Below, one piece after another: positions 20,301 through 31,403 of a DNA stretch of 60,067 nt. Origin of the DNA: JBEKYD01 sp049509915 (GTDB lineage Bacteria > Acidobacteriota > Terriglobia > Bryobacterales > Bryobacteraceae); assembly GCA_049509915.1 (NCBI GenBank), contig JBEKZL010000049.1, positions 1-60,067 of the forward strand. Reading direction: 5' to 3'. Under the pieces are notes generated by a model, which saw only the letters and a list, made by a program, of their open reading frames with translations, was not told where the DNA came from and did not search any database. The position numbers were made by a program, and so were the translations under genes. Each line of letters opens with the position of its first letter. Positions within the stretch are counted from its first letter, which is position 1.

Positions 20301-20620
20301 CCCTGGACGCGGAACGCAAGGAGGGAATGCGGCCGCTGGATGCGATCTACCAGGCCTGCCTGCTGCGTTTTCGTCCCATCCTGATGACCACCATGGCGTG
20401 CCTGCTGGGCGGCGTACCTCTGGCGCTCGGCACCGGCACCGGCTCGGAACTGCGGCGGCCGCTGGGCATTACCATTGTCGGCGGCCTGATCTTCAGCCAG
20501 GCGCTGACACTGTTCACGACTCCGGTGATCTATCTCTGGTTCGACCGCCTGGCGCGGCGCTTATCGGGTAAGCCGGCGGCATCCGAAGAAGGGGGGCCGG
20601 GCATGGAGCCCGCGCACTAG
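17351..20620 (+). CDS. RND efflux permease 1 (MdtB/MdtC-like)
   Basis: A 1089-residue inner-membrane proton antiporter of the HAE1 type. It starts with the usual FILRPVATSLLMVG helix. The paired proton-relay aspartates are in STGFVVDDAIVMIEN (TM4), and the C-terminal half has TLPSAGVGALLAL and QKNAIMMIDFALDAER. GTG at 17351 is chosen because it overlaps the adaptor stop and gives the family N-terminus. It is about 50 residues longer than its neighbour because of a Ser/Ala/Gly-rich, low-complexity insertion at about residues 770-833 (bases 19660-19850) in the second periplasmic domain. It is the first of two paralogous permeases, as in MdtABC, where the two form a heterotrimer. Confidence 0.95.
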   Translation: MSPSRTFILRPVATSLLMVGIVLAGAVGYTQLPVSALPEVDYPTIQVTTFYPGASPDVMATSVTAPLERQFGQVPGLQQMTSTSSDGASVITLQFNLSLSIDVAEQEVQQSINASGTYLPTDLPTPPIYAKINPADTPILTLALTSTAIPLLTPKISQLPGVGLVSISGGQKPAVRIQANPTVMASYGLNLEDLRSGIIAANVNLAKGNFDGAHQSYQIGANDQLLSSADYAPLVIAYRNGAPVKLTDVANVIDDAENVRQAAWMDRTPAVIVNIQRQPGANIIAVVDRIKALLPQLTNTLPQSVKVLILTDRTNTIRASVDDVQFELMLTVGLVVMVIFLFLRNLAATVIPSIAVPLSLIGTFGVMYLLGYSLNNLTLMALTISTGFVVDDAIVMIENITRYIEEGESPMEAALKGSGQIGFTIVSLTISLIAVMIPLLFMGDIVGRLFREFAVTLSVTILVSAVVSLTLTPMMCSKLLKHRPESAQTRFYRVSEHAFDWIIAQYGGILRFVLRFRTVTLLVAIGTLVLTGLQFWYIPKGFFPIQDTGVIQGVSEAAQTVSFGEMSRLQQSLAAVILKDPAVDNLSSFIGIDGTNTTLNSGRILINLKPLEVRKIGASDVIRRLQPEIAEIAGVTLFMQPVQDITVDDRVSRTQFQYTLEDPSADELNTYAPRMLDRLKQLPELRDLASDQQVAGLRARLVYDRDTAARLGITASTIDQTLYDAYGQREVSTMFTQLNQYHVVLEVDPQFERNPLDLRNLFIRTGTGYPSGSTGLVAGGSSSTSAVGGASSVAPTAASSTAAAAASSAASTAVFGGAAIASAAAFPNGGQVPLSAFSRVEQTTVPITVNHQGQFPVVTLSFNLAPNASLGDAVDAVNKVKADLDMPASIQGAFQGTAQAFRASLANEPVLILAALITVYIVLGVLYESYIHPITILSTLPSAGVGALLALHLCNTDFSVIALIGIVLLIGIVQKNAIMMIDFALDAERKEGMRPLDAIYQACLLRFRPILMTTMACLLGGVPLALGTGTGSELRRPLGITIVGGLIFSQALTLFTTPVIYLWFDRLARRLSGKPAASEEGGPGMEPAH

Positions 20621-20623
20621 AGC

Positions 20624-23600
20624 ATGAACATTGCCGAACCCTTCATTCGGCGTCCCGTGGCCACAACCCTGATGGTCGTCGCCATCGGCCTAGCCGGGTC
20701 GGTCGCGTTTCGTTTTCTGCCGGTGTCGCCGCTGCCGCAGGTGGATTTTCCCACCATCCAGGTGAGCGCCGGGCTCCCCGGCGCCAGTCCCGAAACCATG
20801 GCTTCGAGCGTGGCGACGCCGCTCGAGCGCCAGTTCGGCCGGATTGCGGCGGTGACGGAGATGACTTCGTCGAGCACGCTGGGATCGACCAACATCACCC
20901 TCCAGTTCGATCTCAATCGCAACATCGACGCAGCGGCGCGCGATGTGCAGGCCGCTATTGCCGCGGCGCGCGGCTATTTGCCGACCAACCTGCCGAGCAA
21001 TCCCAACTACCGCAAGGTGAATCCGGCCGATTCGCCGATTTTCATGATCGCGCTCACCTCAAGCGTGCTGAGCAAGGGCGCCATGTACGACGCCGCCTCC
21101 ACCATCATGGCGCAGAAGCTCGCCCAGGTTTCCGGCGTGGGCCAGGTAGGGGTGGGAGGCAGCGCCCTGCCGGGCGTGCGCATCGAGCTGAATCCGGGCT
21201 CCCTGTTCAAATACGGCGTCAGCCTGGAGAACGTCCGCACCATTTTGAGCACGGCTAACGCCAATACGCCGAAGGGACATTTCAGCGACGGCCACCAGAT
21301 GTGGGAGGTGGGCGCCAACGATCAGATTTTCCGCGCCGCCGATTACAAATCGCTGGTCCTGGCCTACCACAACGGTACCGCGGTCACGGTTTCCGACGTG
21401 GGCGAAGCGGTGGATTCGGTGGAGGACCTGCGCAACGCCGGGTACATGAACGGCAAGCCCTCGGTGCTGCTGGTCATCTTCCGCCAGCCGGGCGCCAATA
21501 TCATCGATACTGTGGACCGTCTCCGCGCCACCCTGCCGCAGCTCAAAGCCGCCATCCCCAAAGCCATCGACATGACCATTGCCATGGACCAGACGGTGAC
21601 CATCCGCGCCTCGGTACACGACGTGGAGCGCTCGCTGGTGATTTCGGTGGTACTGGTGATTCTGGTGGTTTTCTTTTTTCTGCGCAGCGGCCGCACGACC
21701 TTTATCCCCGGCATCGCGGTGCCCGTCTCGCTGGTGGGCACCTTCGGCGTCATGTACCTGCTGGACTTCAGCCTGGATAACCTCTCGCTGATGGCGCTCA
21801 CCATCTCGACCGGTTTCGTGGTGGACGATGCCATCGTGGTGATCGAGAACATCACCCGTTACCTGGAACAGGGGTACAAGCCATTTCCGGCGGCGTTGAA
21901 GGGAGCCTCCGAAATCGGGTTCACGGTGCTGACTATGAGCATCTCGCTGACGGCCGTCTTCATTCCGCTACTGCTGATGGGCGGCATCGTGGGCCGGCTT
22001 TTCCGCGAATTCTCGGTTACGCTCTCGGTAGCCATCCTCATGTCCATGGTCGTCTCGCTGACGGCTACGCCCATGATGTGCGCGCACATGTTGAGGGAGC
22101 ACACGGCGCACGGCTGGCTCTACCGGATCTCGGAGCGGGGCTTCAATTCCGTGGTGAACCTGTATGGCAAGACGTTGTCGGGCGTGTTGCGGCACCCGTT
22201 TCTCACCCTGATGGTGTTGCTGGGTACGATCGCCCTCAATGTCAACCTGTTCATCCGCGTGCCCAAAGGCTTCTTTCCCCAACAGGACAACGGTCGCATC
22301 TCGGGGCAGGTTATCGCCGATCAGGATACGTCGTTCCAGGCCATGGACGGGATGCTGAGGCGCATCGTGAATATCGTAGCCGCCGATCCGGCGGTCGCCG
22401 CGGTGAACGGCTTCACCGGGGGGCAGGGCGGGCGCGGCGGGGCTTCCAACAACGCCAACATGTTCATCTCGCTCAAGCCGCCGACCGAGCGCAACATCAG
22501 CGCCGACCTGGTGATTGCCCGTCTGCGCCCCAAACTGGCGCGCGTGCCCGGGGCCACGCTGTACATGCAGGCCAACCAGGACATCCGCGTGGGCGGCCGC
22601 AACAGCGCGGCGCAGTATCAGTTCACCATGCGCGGCGACAACCTCGACGACCTGAACACCTACGCGCCGCAAATGTACGAGGAACTGCGCGCCATCCCCC
22701 TCATCGCCGACGTCAACAGCGACCAGCAGACCAGGGGTTTGCAGACCATGGTGACCTACGACCGCGCCACCGCCGGCCGTTTCGGTCTCTCGGCGCAACT
22801 GATCGACAACGTGCTCTACGACGCCTTCGGGCAGCGCCAGGTATCGATCATGTTTACCGCCTTGAATCAATACCACGTGGTGGCGGAGGTGGCGCCCCGG
22901 TACTGGCAGAATCCGCTGGTTCTCCGGGATATCTACGTCGCCAGCCCGAGCAATCCCCATCTGCAGGTGCCGCTGAGCGCATTCGCGCGTTTCGCCCCCG
23001 ATACGGCGCCGCTCTCGGTCAACCACCAGGGGCTGTTTCCGGCGGTGACGATTTCGTTCAACCTGCAGCCGGGCGTGGCGCTGGGCGACGCGGTGGACGC
23101 CATCACCGCGTCCGCGCGCAAGGTGGGTCTGCCGCCCACGATTCAGACCATGTTCGCCGGCACCGCGCAGGCCTATCAGGAATCGCTGGGAAACGAGCCG
23201 ATTCTGATCGCGGCGGCGCTGACGGCGGTCTACCTGGTGCTGGGCATTCTCTATGAAAGCTACATCCATCCCATCACGATTCTCTCCACCCTGCCTTCGG
23301 CCGGCGTGGGCGCGCTGCTGGCGCTGATGCTGACCAAGACAGACTTGAGCGTGATCGCCGTGATCGGAATCATTCTGCTGATTGGACTCGTGAAGAAAAA
23401 CGCCATTCTGATGGTCGATTTTGCGCTGCAGGCCGAGCGCATCGACGGCAAGAACTCGCACGACGCCATTTTCGAGGCGTGCCTGCTGCGCTTCCGGCCC
23501 ATCCTGATGACTACCATGGCCGCCATGCTGGGGGCCTTTCCGCTGGCCTTCGGCACCGGAACGGGCTCGGAACTGCGCCGTCCGCTCGGTATCGCCATTA

Positions 23601-23743
23601 TCGGCGGACTGACCGTCAGCCAGGTGCTGACGCTCTACACCACTCCGGTGGTGTACTTGTATTTCGACCGGCTGCAGCATTGGTGGACGCGGTTCCGCGC
23701 CCGCAAAGCGCCTTCCGATGCGCCGTTGGGGTCGGAGGCTTAG
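20624..23743 (+). CDS. RND efflux permease 2 (MdtC-like)
   Basis: A 1039-residue paralogue of the preceding gene. It begins MNIAEPFIRRPVATTLMVV, keeps the aspartate pair in GFVVDDAIVVIEN, and has the same C-terminal LPSAGVGALLALML and KKNAILMVDFALQAER motifs. The low-complexity insertion of permease 1 is absent; the matching position goes directly from ASPSNPHLQ to VPLSAFARF. It starts three bases after the previous stop. Two non-identical permeases with one adaptor and one channel imply a mixed pump. Length is typical for the family. Confidence 0.95.
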   Translation: MNIAEPFIRRPVATTLMVVAIGLAGSVAFRFLPVSPLPQVDFPTIQVSAGLPGASPETMASSVATPLERQFGRIAAVTEMTSSSTLGSTNITLQFDLNRNIDAAARDVQAAIAAARGYLPTNLPSNPNYRKVNPADSPIFMIALTSSVLSKGAMYDAASTIMAQKLAQVSGVGQVGVGGSALPGVRIELNPGSLFKYGVSLENVRTILSTANANTPKGHFSDGHQMWEVGANDQIFRAADYKSLVLAYHNGTAVTVSDVGEAVDSVEDLRNAGYMNGKPSVLLVIFRQPGANIIDTVDRLRATLPQLKAAIPKAIDMTIAMDQTVTIRASVHDVERSLVISVVLVILVVFFFLRSGRTTFIPGIAVPVSLVGTFGVMYLLDFSLDNLSLMALTISTGFVVDDAIVVIENITRYLEQGYKPFPAALKGASEIGFTVLTMSISLTAVFIPLLLMGGIVGRLFREFSVTLSVAILMSMVVSLTATPMMCAHMLREHTAHGWLYRISERGFNSVVNLYGKTLSGVLRHPFLTLMVLLGTIALNVNLFIRVPKGFFPQQDNGRISGQVIADQDTSFQAMDGMLRRIVNIVAADPAVAAVNGFTGGQGGRGGASNNANMFISLKPPTERNISADLVIARLRPKLARVPGATLYMQANQDIRVGGRNSAAQYQFTMRGDNLDDLNTYAPQMYEELRAIPLIADVNSDQQTRGLQTMVTYDRATAGRFGLSAQLIDNVLYDAFGQRQVSIMFTALNQYHVVAEVAPRYWQNPLVLRDIYVASPSNPHLQVPLSAFARFAPDTAPLSVNHQGLFPAVTISFNLQPGVALGDAVDAITASARKVGLPPTIQTMFAGTAQAYQESLGNEPILIAAALTAVYLVLGILYESYIHPITILSTLPSAGVGALLALMLTKTDLSVIAVIGIILLIGLVKKNAILMVDFALQAERIDGKNSHDAIFEACLLRFRPILMTTMAAMLGAFPLAFGTGTGSELRRPLGIAIIGGLTVSQVLTLYTTPVVYLYFDRLQHWWTRFRARKAPSDAPLGSEA

Positions 23744-23747
23744 ACCG

Positions 23748-25262
23748 ATGCGCGGCAATCGAGAACGATGGACGAGCCGCCCGCTGGGGGCCTCGGGACT
23801 GGCGCTCCTGCTGGTTGGGCTGAGCGCGTGCCGAGTCGGTCCCACTTACAAAGTTCCGAGCGCGCCCTCGGCGCCGGCCTTCAAGGAACAGCCGCCTCCC
23901 GAATTCAAGGAAGCCGGCGACTGGCAGCCGGCGCAGCCGAGCGACGGGCTAATGAAGGGCAAGTGGTGGGAGCTGTATAACGACCCGGTGCTGAACCAGA
24001 TGGAAGAGCAGGTCAGCATCTCCAATCTGAACCTGCTGCAGGCCGAGGCGCAGTACCGGCAGGCGCGTTCGGCCGTGCTGACGGCGCGCGCCGCGCTGTT
24101 TCCAACCGCCGGCGCCTCCCCGTCGATTTCCGAGGCACGCGGCGGGACGATCAGCAAGACGGTCACGCCCAACGGCAAATCCGAACTGCTGTCGGGAAGC
24201 TCGAATACCCAGTACACGCTGCCGCTCACGGCTTCCTGGGAGCCCGATTTATGGGGCAGCATCCGTCGCGGCATGACGGCTGCCGCCGCCACCGCTCAGG
24301 CCTCGGCGGCGCAGCTCGAGAATTTGCGGCTGCTGTACCAATCCGAGCTGGCGCAGGATTATTTCCAACTGCACGGAACCGATAGCGACGTAGACCTGCT
24401 GAATCGAACCGCCAAGTCCTACGAGGAATATGTCGTGCTGACGCGCAATCGCTTCGCCGGTGGCATTGCGTCGGACCTGGACGTGGCGCAAGCCGAAGCG
24501 CAACTCTACGCCACCCAGGCCGAGATGCAGGATCTGGGGGTAGCTCGCGCCCAGTTGGAGCACGCCATCGCGGTTTTGACCGGCAAGCCGCCCGCCGAGG
24601 TAACCATCCAAGCCCAGGTGCTGAAGAACCCTCCGCCGGTGTTTCCGGTGGTGGTGCCTTCGGCGCTGCTGGAACGCAGGCCCGACATCGCCAACGCCGA
24701 GCGCACCATGGCCGCCGCCAATGAGCAGATCGGCATCACCCAGGCCGCCTTCTATCCTACTTTGAGCTTAAGCGGCACGCTCGGCCTGGAATCGCTGAGC
24801 ATTGCCAAATGGTTTACCGGCCCCAGCCGCTTCTTCGCGGTAGGGCCGAGCCTGGCCGAAACCCTGTTCGATGCCGGCCGAAGGCGCGCGGCGGTGGCGG
24901 GAGCGCAAGCCGCCTACGACGCCACCGTGGCCGCCTACCGCCAGAGCGTGCTGAACGCTTTCGCGCAGGTGGAAGACGAACTGGCCGCGCTGCGGGTTCT
25001 GGCCGAGGAGTCGGTGACGGCGACGGATTCGGTGAAAGCCGCCAATCGCGCCCTGGATGTTTCCACCGCGCAGTACAAGGCCGGCACCACCAGCTACCTC
25101 ACTGTGATTACCGCGCAGGGAACCGCCCTAGCCGCCCAGGAGACCCTGGTCAATCTGCTGACCCGCCGCCTGGTGGCCAGCGTGGCCCTGATTCAAGCTT
25201 TGGGTGGCGGCTGGGATTCGACCCAACTGCCCGGCAAGCGGGACCTCACCGCCGGAAAGTAG
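23748..25262 (+). CDS. Outer-membrane efflux lipoprotein, NodT family
   Basis: A 504-residue TolC-like channel. The signal peptide ends in the lipobox LSAC with Cys at residue 28, followed by RVGPTYKVPS, the standard start of NodT-family proteins. Two outer-membrane-efflux repeats follow (around ASWEPDLWGSIRRGM and AAFYPTLSLSGTLG). The ATG at 23748 is used because it gives a proper lipoprotein signal. It is the last gene of the four-gene efflux operon, five bases after permease 2, and provides the exit duct. Confidence 0.93.
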   Translation: MRGNRERWTSRPLGASGLALLLVGLSACRVGPTYKVPSAPSAPAFKEQPPPEFKEAGDWQPAQPSDGLMKGKWWELYNDPVLNQMEEQVSISNLNLLQAEAQYRQARSAVLTARAALFPTAGASPSISEARGGTISKTVTPNGKSELLSGSSNTQYTLPLTASWEPDLWGSIRRGMTAAAATAQASAAQLENLRLLYQSELAQDYFQLHGTDSDVDLLNRTAKSYEEYVVLTRNRFAGGIASDLDVAQAEAQLYATQAEMQDLGVARAQLEHAIAVLTGKPPAEVTIQAQVLKNPPPVFPVVVPSALLERRPDIANAERTMAAANEQIGITQAAFYPTLSLSGTLGLESLSIAKWFTGPSRFFAVGPSLAETLFDAGRRRAAVAGAQAAYDATVAAYRQSVLNAFAQVEDELAALRVLAEESVTATDSVKAANRALDVSTAQYKAGTTSYLTVITAQGTALAAQETLVNLLTRRLVASVALIQALGGGWDSTQLPGKRDLTAGK

Positions 25263-25418
25263 TGGACGGCGTTGGGGGTAGATGGAGCCGAAAGCCCGGT
25301 TCAGCCCGACGTTGATGCAAAACCGTTGATGCAAGACAGCCATACCTGTACCTTTGCTGTGGTATGATCCCTCCTGACCGGCAAGCAACCGGCCGGAAAT
25401 AGCAGGAGGAACCACGGT

Positions 25419-26048
25419 ATGAAGCGTTTCAGACTTTCGGGCCCCAGGAAGGCCGTTTCCGCTCTGGCCGGAACCGTTGCCAGGTCGCTGTACAGCATTG
25501 CTCTTGGGCTCATCCTACTTTTGGCCGCTGGGTGCAGTAGCGCCGTGGCTGGGAACATCCTCGGCGATACGGTCACGATTGAATACCTGTATCCGACTTC
25601 GAGCACCTTGTACGGCATTAGCACTTCGGGAGTTGTCACCGCCAGTGGCATTACGTTGGACATCTTCGGCAACAACAACCTGACCGCGCTGCCGAACGCG
25701 GTCGAGTTGACAGAGGTGAACCCGGCTCCTGGCGGTACTTCCTTTCTTTCTGCTGCTTTCAATGGTTTCAGCATACAGGACGTGACGAATCCGTCGGCGT
25801 TCACCAGTTCGGGATTTTCGGTTGACCCAGCGACCACGGTTCCCGCGTTTAACATATCCGATGTCTCAGTGACAGGTGGCCTCTTATACATCAACTATCA
25901 GGGGCTCTCGACCCCGATTGGCTCGCTTATAGAGGTCGATTTCACGGCAGGCGGCACAACTCCCGAGCCTTCAACGCTATCGATATTGGCTCTCGGCCTT
26001 GGCGCAATACTGGCGGCGCGGCGCCGTCTGGAGGGGCATAGAGGCTGA
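25419..26048 (+). CDS. PEP-CTERM sorting domain protein
   Basis: A 209-residue exported protein. It has a hydrophobic N-terminal export segment (residues 24-44) and a typical C-terminal sorting signal: PEPSTLSILALGLGAILAA followed by RRR. The middle (residues 45-178) is Thr/Ser-rich, as in other PEP-CTERM substrates, with no known domain. In family terms, the signal is cut by an exosortase and links the protein to exopolysaccharide production; no exosortase gene is in this window. A strong AGGAGG lies upstream of the ATG. An LAAGC sequence in the signal region resembles a lipobox, so lipidation is possible but less likely given the C-terminal signal. Confidence 0.85.
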   Translation: MKRFRLSGPRKAVSALAGTVARSLYSIALGLILLLAAGCSSAVAGNILGDTVTIEYLYPTSSTLYGISTSGVVTASGITLDIFGNNNLTALPNAVELTEVNPAPGGTSFLSAAFNGFSIQDVTNPSAFTSSGFSVDPATTVPAFNISDVSVTGGLLYINYQGLSTPIGSLIEVDFTAGGTTPEPSTLSILALGLGAILAARRRLEGHRG

Positions 26049-26197
26049 GCCTTTGCCACGGCGCTGGGCGGCAAGCCGCCGATGACAGGCGGCGCGGAGC
26101 GCCTCAGTCTGTCTTTGCCGCAAGCCTGCCGCCGGGTCGGCTACCCAGGAAGATTGTATCGCGGAAACGCCGGCGCCGCTAAGGCAGTCAATGGCGA

Positions 26198-26240
26198 GGC
26201 AGACCACGAAAAACGATGGTCTGCCCTGGTCTGCCCCACG
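26198..26240. repeat. Hairpin repeat, GGCAGACCA family, copy 1
   Basis: GGCAGACCA and TGGTCTGCC flank an A-rich ten-base loop and are followed by CTGGTCTGCCCCAC. It lies in the convergent gap between the PEP-CTERM gene and clpB. Related copies are at 34874-34930 and 39355-39400. It could serve as a bidirectional terminator or RNA-end structure; no T-run follows. Confidence 0.65.
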
Positions 26241-26253
26241 AGCGGGCTGCGTT

Positions 26254-28827
<2,574 letters not shown>

Positions 28828-28940
28828 GGTTTCAGCGGCCGGCGGCGGCGGTTGGCTTACACGCGATGGGTAAGTGTGGCACACTACACTCGCGCCATGT
28901 CACTCGGTATACCGTTTCGGAATTCCGGCAACTTTTTCGA

Positions 28941-28998
28941 GGGCAACCGCTCCCTGGCGGTCGCGGCTCGGAAACGCGCGAGTCAGAGCCCCGGCCTG
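28941..28998 (+). repeat. Dispersed repeat, GCAACCGCTCCC family, partial copy
   Basis: About 29 bases, beginning GGGCAACCGCTCCCTGGCGG, are identical to the left arm of the palindrome at 46456-46528; the right arm is degenerate here. It lies between clpB and leuB (28828-29037), a gap with no gene. Confidence 0.6.
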
Positions 28999-29037
28999 CC
29001 CGATATGGCGGCTGGGCGGAAACCGGTAAGCTTCCGC

Positions 29038-30123
29038 TCAGCCAATCGCGAGACGTACCGCCTGGCCAACCTGTTCGGTGGTGGCGGGCGTCCCCGAAGG
29101 TCGCAGATCCGCGGTGACATGGCCGCTGGCGAGAACCGCTTCGATAGCGTTCGCCACGGCGGCCGATTCCGCGGTCAATCCAAAACTGTAAGCCAGCATG
29201 GCCGCCACCGACCCGATGGCGCCCAGCGGGTTTGCCTTATTCTGCCCGGCGATATCCGGCGCCGAGCCGTGCACCGGCTCATACAACCCCACATACGCGC
29301 CGGACGGTTTGCGCGCGCCGATGGAAGCCGATGGCAGCATCCCGATCGAGCCGGCCAGCACCGCGCCTTCGTCGCTTAGAATGTCGCCGAACATGTTCTC
29401 GGTCAGCACAATGTCGAACCGCCTGGGATTGAGGATGAGCTGCATGGCGCAGTTATCCACCAGCAGATGATCCAACTCCACGTCGGGATATTCGCGCGCC
29501 ACTTCGCACACAACCCGCCGCCAGAGCTGCGAGTTTTCGAGCACGTTCGATTTATCCACCGACGTGACCTTCTTACGCCGCCCGCGCGCCAGGTGAAAAG
29601 CGGTATGCGAGACGCGCTCGATTTCCGAGCGGGTGTACGTCATGGTATTGACCGCCCGGGTTTCGCCGCCGTCTTCGAAGATGCCGCGCGGCGTTCCATA
29701 ATAAATTCCGCCAGTCAGCTCGCGGACGATGATCATGTCCGTGCCCTCCACCAGGTGGTTCTTGAGTGGAGAGGAATCGACCAGCGCGGCATACGCACGC
29801 ACCGGGCGCAGGTTGGCGAACACGCCCAGCGCCTGCCGAATCGCGAGCAAGCCGCGCTCGGGCCGTTTTTCCGGAGGCGCGTTGTCGAACTCCGGCAGGC
29901 CCACCGCGCCCATCAGGGTGGCGTCCGCCGCCGCGGCCAGCCGCGCGGTTGCTTCCGGGAACGGCGAGCCGGTCCGGTGAATTGCGATACCACCCAGCAG
30001 ACCCTCGGTGAGAGTGAGCGTATGGCTCCATTTTTCGGCTACATGCCGCAATACCAGCACGGCTTCGCGCGTCACTTCCGCGCCGATGCCGTCGCCGGGC
30101 AAGACCAGAATGTTCAGGTTCAT
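29038..30123 (-). CDS. leuB: 3-isopropylmalate dehydrogenase
   Basis: A 361-residue NAD-dependent enzyme of leucine biosynthesis that oxidises and decarboxylates 3-isopropylmalate. It begins LNILVLPGDGIGAEV. Substrate and metal-binding segments are present (RELTGGIYYG, then DNCAMQLI and NMFGDILSDEGAVL), and the coenzyme loop is EPVHGSAPDIAGQNKANP. Length is standard. It lies three bases after leuA, so the two form an operon. leuCD are not next to it. Confidence 0.96.
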   Translation of the reverse strand: MNLNILVLPGDGIGAEVTREAVLVLRHVAEKWSHTLTLTEGLLGGIAIHRTGSPFPEATARLAAAADATLMGAVGLPEFDNAPPEKRPERGLLAIRQALGVFANLRPVRAYAALVDSSPLKNHLVEGTDMIIVRELTGGIYYGTPRGIFEDGGETRAVNTMTYTRSEIERVSHTAFHLARGRRKKVTSVDKSNVLENSQLWRRVVCEVAREYPDVELDHLLVDNCAMQLILNPRRFDIVLTENMFGDILSDEGAVLAGSIGMLPSASIGARKPSGAYVGLYEPVHGSAPDIAGQNKANPLGAIGSVAAMLAYSFGLTAESAAVANAIEAVLASGHVTADLRPSGTPATTEQVGQAVRLAIG

Positions 30124-30126
30124 GAA

Positions 30127-31299
30127 TCAGTCCGCGGCGGCCTGCTGCGCCACCGGCGTTTCGCGCAGCAGGGCCAGGATCTCTTCGTCCATCAGCCCTT
30201 TTTTGCGCTGATCGGCCACGGCGGAGAAACGATAGTAGAAGGCATCCAGCTCTTCGCGGGAAAGTTCGTACCCGAGCTTCCGGGCTCGCTGGTGGAGCGC
30301 GTGGCGGCCGCTGTGCTTGCCCAGGACCAGTTCGCCCTCCGGCACTCCGACCGTGCGCGGATCGATAATCTCGTAGGTGGTTTTTTCCTTGAGGTACCCG
30401 TCCTGGTGAATCCCGGCTTCATGGGCGAAGGCGTTGCGGCCCACGATGGCCTTGTTCGGCTGCGGGCCGAAGGTGATCAGCCGGCTCAGCAACTGGCTGG
30501 CGCCGTAGAGGTGTTCGGCGCGGATGGCGGTGCGATAGGGATACTGGTCGGGGCGGGTCTTGAGGATCATGACCACTTCCTCCAGCGAGCAATTGCCGGC
30601 GCGCTCGCCGATTCCGTTGACAGTGCATTCCACCTGGCGTGCGCCGGCTTCGATGGCGGCCAGCGAATTGGCCACGGCGAGCCCGAGATCGTCGTGGCAG
30701 TGGACGCTCACGATGGCGTCCTCGCCCAGCGCGCGCGCGATCCTTCCGATCAGCGCGCCGTATTCTTTGGGCGTCGAATAGCCCACCGTGTCGGGAATGT
30801 TCACCGTGCCGGCGCCGGCCTCCACCACCGCTTTCGATACCGCCTCCAGGTAGCCGGGATCGGTGCGCGCGCCGTCTTCGGCGGAGAACTCGACGTCGCC
30901 GGTGTGGCGCCGCGCCAGCTCGACCGCGGCCACGGCTTCGTCCAACACCTGCTGCTGGGTCTTCTTGAGCTTGTGCAGGAGATGAATTTCGCTGGTGGCG
31001 ATAAAGGTATGGATGCGAGGGTGGGCGGCGCGTTCCAGAGACTTGGCGGCGCGTTCCACGTCGAGTGTGCAGCAGCGCGCCAGCGCGGCTACGCGGGCCT
31101 CGGGAAACTCCGCGCCCACCGCCCGTACAGCCTCGAAGTCGCCCTCGGAGGCGATCGGAAAACCGGCCTCCAGAAGGTCCACTCCCAGTTCCACCAGCTT
31201 GGCGGCCATCCGCAGCTTTTCCGGCACCGTCATGCTGCAGCCCGGAGACTGCTCACCGTCTCGCAAAGTGGTGTCGAAGATATATACGCGGTCGCTCAT
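30127..31299 (-). CDS. leuA: 2-isopropylmalate synthase, short form
   Basis: A 390-residue enzyme of the DRE-TIM metallolyase group. It has DTTLRDGEQSPG at the N-terminus, HTFIATSEIHLLHKL, IPDTVGYSTPKEYG, HCHDDLGLAVANSLAA and the LVLGKHSGRHAL segment. It condenses acetyl-CoA with 2-oxoisovalerate as the first committed step to leucine. The start at 31299 gives MSDRVYIFDTTL; a start 9 bases upstream is possible. The protein ends near the end of the catalytic and linker part and lacks the C-terminal LeuA dimer/allosteric domain found in 510-560-residue enzymes, so feedback by leucine at that domain is not expected. Homocitrate or citramalate synthase activity is an alternative, but coupling to leuB favours LeuA. 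Confidence 0.87.
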   Translation of the reverse strand: MSDRVYIFDTTLRDGEQSPGCSMTVPEKLRMAAKLVELGVDLLEAGFPIASEGDFEAVRAVGAEFPEARVAALARCCTLDVERAAKSLERAAHPRIHTFIATSEIHLLHKLKKTQQQVLDEAVAAVELARRHTGDVEFSAEDGARTDPGYLEAVSKAVVEAGAGTVNIPDTVGYSTPKEYGALIGRIARALGEDAIVSVHCHDDLGLAVANSLAAIEAGARQVECTVNGIGERAGNCSLEEVVMILKTRPDQYPYRTAIRAEHLYGASQLLSRLITFGPQPNKAIVGRNAFAHEAGIHQDGYLKEKTTYEIIDPRTVGVPEGELVLGKHSGRHALHQRARKLGYELSREELDAFYYRFSAVADQRKKGLMDEEILALLRETPVAQQAAAD

Positions 31300-31403
31300 C
31301 AGGTTCAATCCAATACCCGATTATGGGCATCCGCTGATCGATTTGGCAAATTTATAATTTTAGGATCTACCATTAGTGCATGTTATAGTGAAAATCAACG
31401 GTC
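31300..31403. promoter_or_regulatory. Divergent leuA / LysR control region
   Basis: The 104-base gap holds promoter-like elements in both directions. On the minus strand, TTGCCA (31349-31344) and CATAAT (31325-31320) are 18 bases apart and would serve leuA. On the plus strand, TATAAT occurs at 31353-31358, without a clear -35. The two overlap, an arrangement typical of a LysR regulator controlling itself and a divergent target. No operator was pinned down. Confidence 0.45.

Noticed and set aside
21968..23845. Long minus-strand ORF (625 codons) opposite RND permease 2
   Set aside because: It mirrors a certain gene in high-GC DNA and encodes a His/Arg/Gln-rich product with no domain.
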